Below are positions 51,631 to 63,945 of a stretch of 64,000 bases of DNA, piece by piece (the first letter of the stretch is position 1; each line of letters opens with the position of its first letter). Source of the stretch: Nesterenkonia sp. F (GTDB lineage Bacteria > Actinomycetota > Actinomycetes > Actinomycetales > Micrococcaceae); contig NZ_AFRW01000116.1 in the NCBI RefSeq assembly GCF_000220985.1, forward strand, positions 25,663 to 89,662, in the 5' to 3' direction. A program made the translations under genes and the position numbers. The notes under the pieces are model-generated. The model searched no databases and was not told where the DNA came from. It saw nothing but the letters and a program-made list of their open reading frames with translations.

Positions 51631-53390
51631 GCTGTGGGGTCCTGCTTCCTCGTGGTCGGGTCCGTGGTCACGCGCGGGGTCCGGCTCGCCCTCCCGCGGC
51701 TCGCGCCGCGCCGCGATCCGGAGGCGGAATCCACTGTAGAGTCTCCGCGGCCGGATCGGGCGTGCGGCCCGTCGGCCGCGCCGCCGGGCTCGCCGTCGCC
51801 CCTCGCATCGGCGACCGGGGCGGCCTCCTCCGGACGCAGGTCGCGGCGCTGCTCGCGGGCGAAGTTCAGCACCACGCCGACGGCCAGCAGCGTCGCCGTC
51901 AGCGCCGAGCCGCCGTAGGAGATGAACGGCAGGGGGATGCCGATGACCGGCAGCAGCCCGGTGACCATCGCCAGGTTGATGACGGTCTGGCCGATGATCC
52001 AGGCCATGATGCCGACTGTGGTGATCCGCACGAAGGGCGAGCGGGCCCGCGACGCGACGCGGAACATCCCCAGCACCAGCATGGCGAAGAGCGCGAGCAC
52101 CGTCAGCGCGCCGAGCAGACCCAGCTCCTCGCCGAGGATGGTGAAGATGAAGTCGTTCTCCGCCTCCGGCAGATAGTTCCACTTCTGCCGGGACTGGCCG
52201 AGGCCGACGCCCCACCAGCCGCCGGAGGCCAGCGCATAGATGCCGTGCATCGGCTGGAAGCAGGGGTCTCGGACGCCCTCGCAGGCGCCCTCCATGCCCA
52301 GCCATACCTGCACGCGCTGCATGCGGGTGACGCTGACCAGGGTCAGCCCCACCGCCGCGCTCACGCCCAGCGCCCCGGAGATGACGAACCAGCGCATCCG
52401 GGTGCCCGCGGTGAACAGCACCGCGGCGATGAGCACGCCGAAGACGAGCGCCGTGCCGAGGTCCTTGCCGGCCATGACCAGCGCCAGCACGACGAGGCCG
52501 CCGGGCAGCACCACCGGCACCAGCGCGTGCTGGAAGTGCCGGACGAGATCGCCCTTGCGGGCCAGCACGGAGCCGGACCAGACCGCCATCGCCAGCTTGG
52601 CCAGCTCTGCGGGCTGCCCGGTGATCGGTCCCAGCCGCAGCCAGTTGCGGTTGCCGTTGACGCCGTAGCCCAGCGGGGTGAGCACCAGGGCCAGCAGCAG
52701 CAGGGCCAGCAGCAGCGCCGGCCAAGCGAGCCGGTCGAGCCAGCCGCGCGGGGCCAGCATGGCCGCGAACATGCCCACGAGGCCGACCCCGGCCCAGGTC
52801 GCCTGACGGAGGAAGAGGCCGTAGGCCCCGCCGGAGCTGCCGAGCGTCTCCACCGCCGAGGAGGAGAGCACCATGATCAGTCCGACGGCGGTCAGCGCCA
52901 GGGCGGACCCCAGCAGCATCCAGAAGGTGCTGTGCGTGTTGCCGACCTCCATGAATCGCCAGAAGGATCGGACCCGCTCGCGGCGGCGCCGACGGCGCTG
53001 CTCCCGCCAGGCCGGCCCGGACGTCGCGGGCCGCTCCCGGGAGTCCTCGACGTCCTCGCCGGCGGCGTCACCGGCCTCACCGGCGTCGACGGCGGCGTCG
53101 TCCGCGTCGACGGCGGCGTCGTCCGCGTCGTCCGCGTCGTCCGCGTCGTCGACCGGTCGGAGGCTGCGCCGCCGGTCGGCGGCGATCTCCTCGGTGACGA
53201 TCTCCTCGGCGACGACCTCCTCGCCGGACCCATGGGCCGCGGCGTCGGCGGAGCTCTCGGCGGCCGGGCCGACCGCGTCCACGACCGGCGCGTCGGCGCC
53301 CTCGCGGGTCGCGGAGCCGCCGCGCCCCTCCTCCTGCCCTTCAGCACGCGGGCGCGGCGAGGACGGCACGCGAGGTCGCCGTCGGTCCAT
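51627..53390 (-). CDS. ftsW: Peptidoglycan glycosyltransferase FtsW
   Basis: FtsW, a SEDS protein, polymerises lipid II at the septum. With ATG at 53390 (preceded by AGGAGG 5 nt upstream) it has 587 residues. The first roughly 125 are acidic and carry DDADDADDADD and AAVDADD repeats. Ten hydrophobic helices follow, including STFWMLLGSALALTAVGLIMVLSS. SEDS motifs include NRNWLRLGPITGQPAELAKLAM, LEPDLGT-like GKDLGTALVFG, and SYGGSALTATLLAVG. The 75-residue Arg/Ser/Asp tail is variable. An ATG at 53411 is an alternative. Confidence 0.95.
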   Translation of the reverse strand: MDRRRPRVPSSPRPRAEGQEEGRGGSATREGADAPVVDAVGPAAESSADAAAHGSGEEVVAEEIVTEEIAADRRRSLRPVDDADDADDADDAAVDADDAAVDAGEAGDAAGEDVEDSRERPATSGPAWREQRRRRRRERVRSFWRFMEVGNTHSTFWMLLGSALALTAVGLIMVLSSSAVETLGSSGGAYGLFLRQATWAGVGLVGMFAAMLAPRGWLDRLAWPALLLALLLLALVLTPLGYGVNGNRNWLRLGPITGQPAELAKLAMAVWSGSVLARKGDLVRHFQHALVPVVLPGGLVVLALVMAGKDLGTALVFGVLIAAVLFTAGTRMRWFVISGALGVSAAVGLTLVSVTRMQRVQVWLGMEGACEGVRDPCFQPMHGIYALASGGWWGVGLGQSRQKWNYLPEAENDFIFTILGEELGLLGALTVLALFAMLVLGMFRVASRARSPFVRITTVGIMAWIIGQTVINLAMVTGLLPVIGIPLPFISYGGSALTATLLAVGVVLNFAREQRRDLRPEEAAPVADARGDGEPGGAADGPHARSGRGDSTVDSASGSRRGASRGRASRTPRVTTDPTTRKQDPTA

Positions 53391-53507
53391 TCCGTCCTCC
53401 TGCTCGAGCATCTGCGGCTCCGTCTCTGGGCGGAGCCCTGCGACGGGCCGTCTCCGGGTCCCGGAGCGGCGCGCCGACGCCGCATCACCGGCGCCGAGAC
53501 GCCGTCG

Positions 53508-55232
53508 TCAGGCTTCGGGCGTCGTGCCCGGGCCCGTCGTCTCGGCGTCCGCGGGCCGCCGATGGCCCAGCCGGTCCATCAGCTCCGCCACGGCCTCGAT
53601 GAACGCCTCGCCGCGGGTCGCGTAGGAGGTGAACTGGTCCATCGAGGCGGCGGCGGGGGCCATCAGGACCGTCTGCCCCGGTTCGGCGACGCGGGACGCC
53701 TCCTCGACGGCGGCCCGCATGGCCTCCCGCCCGTCGGCGTCGGCGAGACGACGCTCCAGCGAGGCCGTCGAGCGGTCGGGCCGCCCCTCGTCGTCATCAT
53801 CTCGCACGCCTCCGCCGACCACCGAGACGCCCGGCGCGTGTCGCTGAAGGCTGGATCTCAGCTGGGAGGAGTCGGTGCCCAGCAGCACCACGTGACGCAG
53901 TCGGGGCGCGGCGGCGGCGACGAGCTCGTCGTAGTCGACGCCCTTGGGCAGGCCGCCGGCGATCCAGACGACGTCGGAGAAGCTGGTCAGCGAGGCTGTC
54001 GCGGCGTGCGGGTTGGTCGCCTTCGTGTCATTGACCCAGAGCACGTCGCCGGACTGGGCCACCGGCTGGATGCGGTGTTCGCCGGGCTCGTGGGTGCGGA
54101 TGCCCGCCTGCACCGCCTCCGGGGCGACGCCGGCGGCGCGGGCCAGCGCCGCGGCCGCCAGCGCATTGGCCACCAGATGCTGCGGGGCCATCGGTCCGAA
54201 GTCCGAGAGCAGCCCCAGCTCCAGGGCCCGGCTGCGGCGTCCGACCAGATACGCGCGGTCGGCCAGCACGTCGTCGACGACGCCGACCATCGACGGGCCC
54301 GGCGCATCGGTGGTGAAGCCGATCGCCCGACAGCCCTCCTGCACATCGGCCTCGGCGACCATCCGCTCGGTGAGCGGCGAATCGGCGTTGTAGACGCAGG
54401 CGACCCGGGTGTTCTCGAAGATGCGCGCCTTGTCCCGGCAGTAGGCGGCGAAGCTGCCATGCCAGTCGACATGGTCCTCGGCGACGTTCAGCACCGCCGA
54501 GGCGACCGGGTCGAGGAGCTCGGTGTAGTGCAGCTGGAAGCTGGAGAGCTCCACGGCCAGCGCGTCGTAGCCCTCCGGGTCGCGGATCGCGTCGAGCACC
54601 GGCATGCCCACGTTGCCGCAGGCCACAGCTCGGAGCCCGTCGGCGACGAGCATCGACTCGAGCAGCCGCACCGTGGTGGTCTTGCCGTTGGTGCCGGTGA
54701 GGACCAGCCAGTCGGGGTCCTTCGCCCCGGGGCGCGGGCCCAGTCGCCAGGCCAGCTCGACTTCCGACCAGACCGGCACGCCGTGCTCGGCGGCCTGGAC
54801 GATCAGCGTCGAGTCGGGGCGCCAGCCCGGCGAGGTGACCAGCACGTCGGGGGCCGCGCCGTCGACCAGCGGCAGCGACTCGGCATGCTCGGCCCCCAGC
54901 CGGACGTCGTCCACGCCGACCAGCCCGAGGGTCTCGGCGCTGCGCCGCTGCCGCTCCCCGGCCCCGGCGTCGACGACGACCACGCGGGCGCCCAGCTCGG
55001 CGAGCGTGTCGGCCGCGGCGAATCCGGAGAGCCCCAGGCCGGCCACGGCCACGGTGAGCTCGCTCCACGGCGCGTCCCAGCCGCGCAGCGCGGGCAGCAC
55101 CTCCGGCTCGCGCTCGGGCTCGGTGCCGGCGACGTCGAGGCGACCCTCGTACTCCGTCCCAGCATCGTCGCCGTCGTCGGCGCCGTCCTGCACCTCGCGC
55201 GGGTCCTGCGCGGAGTCGGGCCGGTTCGTCAT
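53508..55232 (-). CDS. murD: UDP-N-acetylmuramoylalanine-D-glutamate ligase
   Basis: MurD adds D-Glu to the peptidoglycan precursor. The 574-residue protein is longer than the usual 450-500. It has an acidic 50-residue N-terminal extension, then VAVAGLGLSGFAAADTLAELGARVVVVD, VLTGTNGKTTTVRLLESML, ELSSFQLHYTELL, LNVAEDHVDWHGSFAAYCRDKARI and WVNDTKATNPHAATASL. An extra stretch rich in Asp/Arg (near 500) lies in the C-terminal domain, before PAAASMDQFTSYATRG. ATG at 55232 overlaps the mraY stop by 4 nt. Confidence 0.95.
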   Translation of the reverse strand: MTNRPDSAQDPREVQDGADDGDDAGTEYEGRLDVAGTEPEREPEVLPALRGWDAPWSELTVAVAGLGLSGFAAADTLAELGARVVVVDAGAGERQRRSAETLGLVGVDDVRLGAEHAESLPLVDGAAPDVLVTSPGWRPDSTLIVQAAEHGVPVWSEVELAWRLGPRPGAKDPDWLVLTGTNGKTTTVRLLESMLVADGLRAVACGNVGMPVLDAIRDPEGYDALAVELSSFQLHYTELLDPVASAVLNVAEDHVDWHGSFAAYCRDKARIFENTRVACVYNADSPLTERMVAEADVQEGCRAIGFTTDAPGPSMVGVVDDVLADRAYLVGRRSRALELGLLSDFGPMAPQHLVANALAAAALARAAGVAPEAVQAGIRTHEPGEHRIQPVAQSGDVLWVNDTKATNPHAATASLTSFSDVVWIAGGLPKGVDYDELVAAAAPRLRHVVLLGTDSSQLRSSLQRHAPGVSVVGGGVRDDDDEGRPDRSTASLERRLADADGREAMRAAVEEASRVAEPGQTVLMAPAAASMDQFTSYATRGEAFIEAVAELMDRLGHRRPADAETTGPGTTPEA

Positions 55233-56325
55233 TGGAAGACCACCCATTCGCCGTAGAAGACTGCGAGTCCCAGGCCGACGGCGACCGCGCCGATGATCCA
55301 GAAGCGCACCACCACGGTGACCTCGTCCCAGCCCTTGAGCTCGAAATGATGCTGCAGCGGCGCCATGAGGAAGATGCGCCGGCCGCCGGAGATCTTGAAG
55401 AAGCCGACCTGGATGATGACCGACAGCGAGATCAGCACGAAGAGCCCGCCGAGGATCACGAAGAGCAGCTCCGTGCTGGTCAGGATCGCGAAGGCCGCCA
55501 GCGCGCCGCCGAGGGCCAGCGATCCGGTGTCCCCCATGAAGATCTTCGCCGGGGAGGTGTTCCACCACAGGAAGCCGATGAGCGCGCCGGTGATGATCCC
55601 GGCCAGCATCGCCAGGTCCAGCGGGTCCCGGACGCTGTAGCAGACCCCCTCGACGGCGCCGGGGCCGCCGCAGATCTGGTTGTACTGCCAGATCGAGATG
55701 ATCGTGTAGGCGGCGGTGACCATCGCCGTCGCCGCGGCGGCCAGACCGTCGAGGCCGTCGGTGAGGTTCACGCCGTTCGTCGTCGCGGTGGTGATCAGGT
55801 TCGCCCAGAGGACGAACAGGATCCCGCCGATCACCGGCCCGGCGAAGGCCAGGTCCAGCGGAGTGTCGCGGACGAAGGAGATCGCCGTCGACCCGGGGGT
55901 GCGCCCGTGGGCGTCCGGGAAGTTCAGCGCCAGCACGGCGAAGAGCACGCCGACGACGCCCTGTCCGAGGATCTTCGCCCAGGGGGTCAGCCCCAGCGAC
56001 TGCTTCCGGCTGATCTTGCTGAAGTCGTCCGCGAAGCCCACGGCGCCCATGCCGACGGTCAGCAGCAGCAGGAGGAGCCCCGAGACCGACGGGCCGGCGG
56101 AGTCGCGGGTGAGCGTCAGCAGCAGATGGGTGGCGAAGTACGCCACGACCACCGCCAGCAGGATCACCGCCCCGCCCATGGTGGGGGTGCCGCGCTTGAC
56201 GTGATGCGAGGTCGGTCCGTCGTCCCGGATGAACTGCCCATAGCCGCGTCTGACCAGCAGACGGATGAACAGCGGCGTGCCGAGAAGCGTCAGGACCAGC
56301 CCCAGCGCGGAGCCGATCACTACTC

Positions 56326-56332
<7 letters not shown>
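55229..56332 (-). CDS. mraY: Phospho-N-acetylmuramoyl-pentapeptide transferase
   Basis: MraY links the MurNAc-pentapeptide to undecaprenyl phosphate, giving lipid I. The 367-residue protein has about ten hydrophobic helices. Conserved loops are GPTSHHVKRGTPTMGG, DDFSKISRKQSLGLTPWAK, NGVNLTDGLDGLAA, FLWWNTSPAKIFMGDTGSLALGG and MAPLQHHFELKGW, which hold the catalytic aspartates and magnesium site. The likely start is GTG at 56332, overlapping the murF end by 7 nt. MurD overlaps its stop by 4 nt. Confidence 0.96.
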
Positions 56333-57815
<1,483 letters not shown>

Positions 57816-57819
<4 letters not shown>

Positions 57820-59513
57820 GTCTGCTCGGCTCCGATCTGGGTCATGTCGACAGTGGTGTCCTTCAGCGGCAGCGGCGTGAAGCCGCGCCGACGCAGCGCC
57901 CGGTGCAGCTCGATCCGGTCGTCGATGGGCCGGTGCTCGCCCGCGTAGTCCTGGTGGACCTCGTGGCCGCGGCCGGCGATGATCACGGTGTCCTCCGCGG
58001 CGGCGACGGACACGGCCCGCTCGATCGCCTCGGCGCGCGGCACGATCTCCTCCAGCTCGGTGGTCAGCGTGCCGGACTCGATCGCCTCGCGGGCGCCGGA
58101 GAGCACCGCGGCGCGGATCTGCCCGGGGTCCTCGCCGTGCGGATCATCGTCGCTGACGATGACATGGTCGGCCATCCGCACCGCGATCGCGCCCATCGTC
58201 GGCCGCTTGCCGCGGTCCCGGTCGCCCGCGGCGCCGATGACCAGCACGATCCGACCGTCGGGCTTGGCCGAGGCGGCGGCCTCGAGCGTGCGGATCATCG
58301 CGTCCGGGTTGTGGGCGAAGTCCACGATCGCGGCCGGTTCGTCGGCCAGCACCTGCATGCGTCCCGGCACGCTGACGCTGAACGGGTCCTCCTCCTCGAG
58401 GGCGGCGACGACCTCCTCGCGGGAGAACTCCGCATCCGGCGCCTCGAGGACCATCACCGCGGCCAGGGCGGCGTTGGAGACGTTGAAGCCGCCGGGCAGG
58501 CCGGTGCGGGTGCGGATCCGCTCTCCGCTGCGCAGGTGGTGCAGCGTGAAGGCCTGGCCGAGCCCGTCCGAGGCGACGTCGAGGACCTCCCAGTCCACCT
58601 CGGCCGGCTGGCCGGCGGTGGCCAGCGTGACCACGCGGCCGGTGGCCGCCGTGGCCATCCGGTGCCCCCACGGGTCGTCCACGGTGATCACCGAGGTCCG
58701 CGTCCGCCGTCGGGTGAACAGGTCCGCCTTGGCGGCGAAGTAGTCCTCCATGGTGCCGTGCATGTCCAGGTGGTCCTGGGTGAGGTTGGTGAAGCCCGCG
58801 ACGTCGTAGTGCAGCCCGGCGACGCGATCGTAGCTGATCGCATGCGAGGAGACCTCCATCGCCGCCGCACCCACCGACCGTTCGCGGAACAGCGCCATCA
58901 GGCTGTGCAGCTGGACGGCCTCGGGGGTGGTCAGCTGCGAGGGGATGCGATCGCCGGCGGCGCTGATCTCGATGGTCCCGATCAGTCCGGTGCCCCGGTC
59001 CCGGCGGGCCATGAGCGTGTCCAGCAGCGAGCGGAGGAAGTAGGTGGTGGTGGTCTTGCCGTTGGTGCCGGTCACGCCGAACAGCGCGGGCCCGGAGGTC
59101 GCCGAGTTGCCGTAGATGCGGGCGGCGGCCGGTCCGGCGGCCTGCCGGACGCGCCGGACCTCGATGACCGGGATCCGATAGCCCACCTCGGAGCGCACCG
59201 TGTCCACGCCGGCGTGGTCGGTCAGCACCGCGGCGGCGCCGGCGTCGCGCGCGGCACGGACGAAGTCTGCCCCGTGGGCGCGGGCGCCGCGGACGGCGAC
59301 GAAGAGATCGCCGGGCCCGACGGCCTGGGGGTTCATCGCCGCCCCGGTCACCCGCACCTCCGTCCAGAGCCGGCCGGCCGGGCTGAGGAGGGGGTCGTGG
59401 CCGGCTGCCTGCAGCTCCTCGACCAGCTCGCCGACGGTGGCGCCGGCCACCTGGCGGGGGCGGAAGACGCTGTCCTGCTCGGCGACGGACAGCCGGGCGT
59501 CGGTGCGGGGCAT
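57816..59513 (-). CDS. murE: UDP-MurNAc-tripeptide synthetase
   Basis: MurE adds the third, diamino residue of the stem peptide. The 565 residues include FGVTGTNGKTTTTYFLRSLL, the carbamylated-Lys region and EVSSHAISYDRV, TNLTQDHLDMHGTMEDYF, and VDFAHNPDAMIRTLEAA. The substrate motif reads SDDDPHGEDP. DAP-adding enzymes have DNPR there, whose Arg binds the DAP carboxylate, and this enzyme has His instead. Lysine or ornithine is therefore more likely, as in several Micrococcales, but this is inferred from one motif. ATG at 59513 gives MPRTDARLSV; the open frame extends further upstream without conservation. Confidence 0.94.
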
Positions 59514-59732
59514 GAAGTCTCTCGTTCCGTGGTCGTCGGGGCGGAGGATCGCGGCGGGCGGATCGTCTCGGGCGCGGCGGCGCACGCCCGGGACCGATGG
59601 GGACCGGTCAGACGCGCCGGACGGCCGGAGCCGCCCGGACGGGCTGTGCGGCCCGACCGATATGCCGTTGTATCACGGACGGGCCGGATGGCGGCCGGAC
59701 GCGCCGTCGTCCGCCCTCCGACGTCATCGACG

Positions 59733-61541
59733 TCACCATGGCTTGTCCTGGTCCTCCCCGACGAACGCGTCGTAGGACTCGCTCTCCTCGCCGGTCGGCG
59801 CGACGTTGCGGGTGCTGAGCACCTGCGCCATCACGTCGTGGAAGGTGTCGGTGACCGTCCAGTCCTGCCAGTCCCCCTGCGGCCGGTGCACGGTGACCGA
59901 GACCAGGTACTGCGGATCGTCCAGCGGCGCGACGCCGACGAAGGAGCTCGTCAGTCCGTCGAAGCCGCCCGAGGAGCCGGCGTCCTGGCCGGTGCCGGAC
60001 TTCCCGCCGACCCGGTAGCCGGCGATCTCCGCCCCGTAGCCGGTGCCGTGGTCGACGACGCCCTCCATGAGCTTGAGCATCTCCTGCGAGGTCTCCGAGG
60101 AGAAGATCCGCTCGGACTCGCCGGCCTCGTAAGGATGCTCCTCGCCGTCGGGGGCGATGGTCGCCGAGATCAGCCGCGGCGGCACGTGGACCCCGTCGTT
60201 GACGATGGTCTGGAACTGGTTGATGTTGTGCAGCACCGTCGAGGTGTAGCCCTGGCCGAACTGCGTCGTGAACGGCTGTCGCGAGTCCCACTCCTCCGGC
60301 GACCGCAGCAGCGACGTGGCACTGGTGGGCATCCCGACGTCGAGGTCTCCGCCGAGGCCGACCTCGCGCATCCACTCGTAGCGCGTCTGCTCCGACATCT
60401 GGTTGCCGACCATCACCGTGCCGGTGTTGTAGGAGCGCGCGAAGATGCCCGCCGCAGTCATGTCGTAGGTGGCGTGGTCCATCGAGTCGTGGATCACCTG
60501 GCCGTCGAACTCCTTCTCGTGCGGCACCGTGTAGGAGTCGGTCGGCGAGACCACCCCCTCCTCCAGCGCCGCGGCGAAGGTGATGGCCTTGCCGGTCGAG
60601 CCCGGCTCGAAGTCCTGGGTCAGCGCCAGCGGGCGGCGGAAGAGCTCCTCGGTGGCGCCGGGATCCGACGGGTCGACCGTCTGCGAGTCGGCCATCGCCA
60701 GGATCTCCCCGGTCTCGACGTCCATGACGGTGACGTTGCCCCACTCGGCGTCGTACTGGTGGGTCTTCTGCGCGATCGCCTCCTGGGCGAACCACTGCAG
60801 GTCCTGGTCGACGGTCAGCCGCACGTCGCTGCCGTCGACGGCGGGGGTCTCCTCCAGCGTGGCGGTGGGGATCCGGACTCCGTCGGCGCCGACCTCGAAG
60901 ACCCGCTCGCCGTCCTCGCCGGAGAGCACGTCGTCCTGGGAGAGCTCGAGGCCGTCGAGCGGCTCGCCGTCGGAGCCCACGTAGCCCAGGATCGAGCCGG
61001 CCACGGAGCCGGAGGGGTAGGTCCGCTGGGCGACCTGCTCGGCGTTCAGCCCGGGGATGCCCAGATCCATCGCCCGGCGACGCTGCTCGGGGGTCACCGA
61101 GCGCGCCACGACCGAGTAGCGTTCGTCGCCGAACATCCTCTCGCGCAGCGTCTCGACGTCGGCGTCGAGGATCTCGGCGAGCTGTCCGACGGCCTCGTCG
61201 ACGGACTTCGTGGTGACCAGGCCGGTGGCCTCGTCGCGCACGCGGTAGTCGTCGACGAGCGTCTGATCGACGGCGAGGTCGTAGCGCTGCACGTTGGTGG
61301 CCAGCACGTCGCCGTCGGCGTCGAGGATGTCACCGCGCTCGGCGGGGATGGATTGGCTGCGCAGCCGCTCCGAGACGGCGGCCTGCGCCTGCCCCGAGGG
61401 GTCGAGACCCTGGACCTGGAAGAGGCGCAGCCCGAGGACGGCCACCACGACCAGGCACACGCACAGCACGATGCGCAGCCGCCGCGAGACCATCGCCTCG
61501 TGGCGCCGCCGCCGGGTCGTTCCGCCCGTGGTGCTCGTCAT
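59733..61541 (-). CDS. ftsI: Division-specific peptidoglycan transpeptidase (PBP3/FtsI)
   Basis: This class B penicillin-binding protein crosslinks septal wall with FtsW. The 602 residues have an Arg-rich cytosolic end and one membrane helix (about 23-42), a PBP dimerisation/pedestal domain (ERGDILDADGDVLATNV), and the transpeptidase domain. The catalytic motifs are S315 in FEPGSTGK, SYN at 370-372, and KSGTG at 514-518. The usual SSN is SYN here. ATG at 61541 begins MTSTTGGTTRRRR. No PASTA domain is present. It lies 219 nt before murE and 100 nt after the FtsL-like gene. Confidence 0.95.
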   Translation of the reverse strand: MTSTTGGTTRRRRHEAMVSRRLRIVLCVCLVVVAVLGLRLFQVQGLDPSGQAQAAVSERLRSQSIPAERGDILDADGDVLATNVQRYDLAVDQTLVDDYRVRDEATGLVTTKSVDEAVGQLAEILDADVETLRERMFGDERYSVVARSVTPEQRRRAMDLGIPGLNAEQVAQRTYPSGSVAGSILGYVGSDGEPLDGLELSQDDVLSGEDGERVFEVGADGVRIPTATLEETPAVDGSDVRLTVDQDLQWFAQEAIAQKTHQYDAEWGNVTVMDVETGEILAMADSQTVDPSDPGATEELFRRPLALTQDFEPGSTGKAITFAAALEEGVVSPTDSYTVPHEKEFDGQVIHDSMDHATYDMTAAGIFARSYNTGTVMVGNQMSEQTRYEWMREVGLGGDLDVGMPTSATSLLRSPEEWDSRQPFTTQFGQGYTSTVLHNINQFQTIVNDGVHVPPRLISATIAPDGEEHPYEAGESERIFSSETSQEMLKLMEGVVDHGTGYGAEIAGYRVGGKSGTGQDAGSSGGFDGLTSSFVGVAPLDDPQYLVSVTVHRPQGDWQDWTVTDTFHDVMAQVLSTRNVAPTGEESESYDAFVGEDQDKPW

Positions 61542-61641
61542 CGTTCGTCCTCCTGCGCCGGCGTTCGCCCGCCGGCTGTGCTCAGCCCCTCACGCCGTCC
61601 TGCGCGCCGTCCAGCGCGCCCTCGTGTGCGACGTCCCCCGC

Positions 61642-62307
61642 TCAGTCCAGCGACGGCGCCGGGACGGTGCCGCCGTCGAGCCGGTCGGCGGAGAACTGCT
61701 GGTCGTCCTCGCCCGCCGCGCCGCTCTCCGGCCGAGACGTCGTGGAGCGCGCCAGCGCGTCCAGTGCCCCGGCCCCCAGCAGCCCGGAGGGGGCCGCGGC
61801 GGCCTCCTCGGAGACGTCCATCGGCGCCGCGCCCTCCTGCCCGGGCGCCGTCGGGGCGGGCACGAAGCTCGACGGTCGGTCGCCGGAGTCCGCGGCCTCG
61901 GCCGAGCCGACCACCTGGCCGGAATCCGGGTCGAAGGCCCCCGAGCGGGCGGGCATGACCATGCCCAGCGAGACGGCGCTGTCGGAGAGCACCTGCGGGG
62001 ACTCCAGGTGCTGGACCTGCTGGGCCAGCGCCTCGTTCTGCTGGACCAGCTGCTGACGCTGCTCACTGAGCTCGACGACCCGGTACTGGGTCGTCGAGAT
62101 GTGCACGTTGATGGCGAGCACGGCGATGAGCGCGGTGACCATCAGGCCGATGACGCCGCCGACCAGCCCGCGGTGACGACGACGCAGCCGGGGCAGGGCC
62201 TGCAGGGCCGGTCGAGTCGCGCGCAGCGGGGAGCGCTGAGCGTCGACCGGGGACTCCGGAGCGACTCCGGAGAGCTCCTCCGGCTCCGGGGAGGCCTGTG
62301 TGCTCAT
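61642..62307 (-). CDS. ftsL: FtsL-like septum formation protein
   Basis: This 221-residue bitopic protein has a cytosolic Pro/Glu/Arg N-terminus (about 1-47) and one hydrophobic helix ([21 protein letters not shown]). A short coiled coil follows ([29 protein letters not shown]) and then a disordered extracytoplasmic tail. Position between rsmH and ftsI and the coiled coil identify it as FtsL, which forms a complex with FtsB and FtsQ. Sequence conservation in this family is low, so the call rests on topology and context. ATG at 62307 overlaps the rsmH stop by 4 nt. Confidence 0.85.
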   Translation of the reverse strand: MSTQASPEPEELSGVAPESPVDAQRSPLRATRPALQALPRLRRRHRGLVGGVIGLMVTALIAVLAINVHISTTQYRVVELSEQRQQLVQQNEALAQQVQHLESPQVLSDSAVSLGMVMPARSGAFDPDSGQVVGSAEAADSGDRPSSFVPAPTAPGQEGAAPMDVSEEAAAAPSGLLGAGALDALARSTTSRPESGAAGEDDQQFSADRLDGGTVPAPSLD

Positions 62308-63308
62308 GTCGTGCTCCTCACAGCTCTGATCTTCTCAGCGGACCGCAGCTTCGCGGAGGCGGCGCGCGGGTTGGCGGCCCGTTCGGCGTCGTCGGGGGTC
62401 TCGGCGCCGCGCGTGACCGCGCGGAAGGTGGGCTTGTGCTCCTCGAGCTCGACGGGCAGACCCACCGGCGCCGAGGAGGTGGTGCGGCCGGCGATCGCCC
62501 GTTTGACGATCCGGTCCTCCAGGGAGTGGTAGCTCAGCACCACCAGCCGGCCGCCCGGGGCCAGCGCGTCCATCGCCCGCGGCACGGCGTCGGCGAGGAC
62601 CTCGAGCTCCCGGTTGACCGCGATGCGCAGCGCCTGGAACGTCCGTTTGGCCGGATGTCCCCCGGTGCGCTTGGCGGCCGCCGGCACCGCGGAGTCGACG
62701 ACGGCGGCGAGGTCGGCGGTGGTGGCGAAGGGACGGTCGGCACGGCGGGCGACGATGGAACGGGCGATCCGTCCGGCGAACTTCTCCTCGCCCCACTCGC
62801 GCAGGATGGTGCGCAGCTCAGCCTCGGAGACCCGGGTCAGCAGCTCGGCGGCGGTCTCGTCCTCGGAGTCCTCACCGCCGTCCATGCGCATGTCCAGCGG
62901 GGCGTCGTAGGAGTAGGCGAAGCCGCGCTCGGCCTCGTCGAGCTGCAGGGAGGAGACACCGAGGTCGAAGAGGACCCCCGCGAGCCCGCGGCCGGCCGGG
63001 AGATGCTCGGCGGCGACCTCGTCCACCCGGTCGTAGACCGTGCGGACGCCGCGAAGCCGGTCGCCGTAGGTGCTGAGACGCTCACCGGCCAGCTGCAGGG
63101 CCTGCGGATCACGGTCGAGCCCCAGCACGACGACGTCGGGCTCGACGGCGAGCAGCGCCTCGGCGTGGCCGCCCATGCCCAGCGTGGCGTCGACGACCAC
63201 GGGGGTCTCGCCGGCTGCGCGGGCGGCGTCGAGGCCGGGCCGGAGCAGCTCGAGGCACCGGTCACGCATGACCGGGACGTGCCGGTCTGACGCCGCGCGC
63301 TCGCTCAT
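62304..63308 (-). CDS. rsmH: 16S rRNA m4C1402 methyltransferase
   Basis: RsmH methylates N4 of C1402 in 16S rRNA. The 334-residue protein has [13 protein letters not shown] at its start, the SAM motif [35 protein letters not shown] and LDMRMD. It continues with [17 protein letters not shown] and [20 protein letters not shown] at 63308 is preceded by GGAGG with 5 nt spacing and starts [14 protein letters not shown]; a longer frame from 63374 adds nothing conserved. It is the second gene of the division cluster, 141 nt after mraZ. Confidence 0.95.
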   Translation of the reverse strand: MSERAASDRHVPVMRDRCLELLRPGLDAARAAGETPVVVDATLGMGGHAEALLAVEPDVVVLGLDRDPQALQLAGERLSTYGDRLRGVRTVYDRVDEVAAEHLPAGRGLAGVLFDLGVSSLQLDEAERGFAYSYDAPLDMRMDGGEDSEDETAAELLTRVSEAELRTILREWGEEKFAGRIARSIVARRADRPFATTADLAAVVDSAVPAAAKRTGGHPAKRTFQALRIAVNRELEVLADAVPRAMDALAPGGRLVVLSYHSLEDRIVKRAIAGRTTSSAPVGLPVELEEHKPTFRAVTRGAETPDDAERAANPRAASAKLRSAEKIRAVRSTT

Positions 63309-63449
63309 CCTGCCTCCGTCATCGGGTCGGGGCCCTGCGACCGGTTCCCCCTCCGCTCCGGGGCCGCCTGACACCGGGGAAGGGATGTCAGGATGCGCCC
63401 GTCGCGGCGGGAGGACCCGCCCCAGGGACCGGGGGCCGTCCTCGCCGGC

Positions 63450-63881
63450 CTAGAAGAGTCCGGGGATGGCTTCCTCGTCGGTGGACGAGAACTCCGTCTC
63501 CTTCTCCTCCAGGTAGGCGTTCCAGGCCGCGGCGTCCCAGATCTCGGCGCGGTCTCCCGCGCCGATCACCGTGACCTCGCGGTCGAGGCCCGCGTACTCC
63601 CGCAGAGTGCCCGGGATGGTGATCCGGCCCTGCTTGTCCGGCACCTCGTCCGAGGCGCCGGAGAGGAACACGCGGATGTAGTCACGTGCCTGGCGTGAGG
63701 TCAGCGGGGCCTGGCGCATCTGCCGATGGACGTTCTGGAACTCCTCGGCGGAGAACACGTAGATGCACCGTTCCTGTCCGCGCGTGAGGACCAGCCCGTC
63801 GGCCAGCTCCTCCCGGTACTTCGCGGGAAGGATGAGACGCCCCTTGTCGTCCATACGAGGTGAGTAGGTGCCGAGAAACAC
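63450..63881 (-). CDS. mraZ: Transcriptional regulator MraZ
   Basis: MraZ binds DNA repeats upstream of the dcw cluster and controls its own operon. With GTG at 63881 it has 143 residues, the usual size, beginning [19 protein letters not shown]. It has two AbrB-like halves, each with a DxxGR motif: [14 protein letters not shown] and [14 protein letters not shown]. An alternative GTG lies three codons upstream at 63890. Three MraZ boxes overlap the predicted promoter about 65 nt upstream. It is the first gene of the division cluster. Confidence 0.94.
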   Translation of the reverse strand: MFLGTYSPRMDDKGRLILPAKYREELADGLVLTRGQERCIYVFSAEEFQNVHRQMRQAPLTSRQARDYIRVFLSGASDEVPDKQGRITIPGTLREYAGLDREVTVIGAGDRAEIWDAAAWNAYLEEKETEFSSTDEEAIPGLF

Positions 63882-63945
63882 AGCTCCCACCGCCTCACAT
63901 GGTCGTGTCGGACCGCCTCCATAGACCCTGTTGCCCTCTGACGCC

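Noticed and set aside
57903..61958. Very long open frame (over 1300 codons) on the + strand across murE and ftsI
   Set aside because: It is antisense to well-conserved mur and fts genes. High GC removes stop codons from the opposite strand; the product is low-complexity with no domain.
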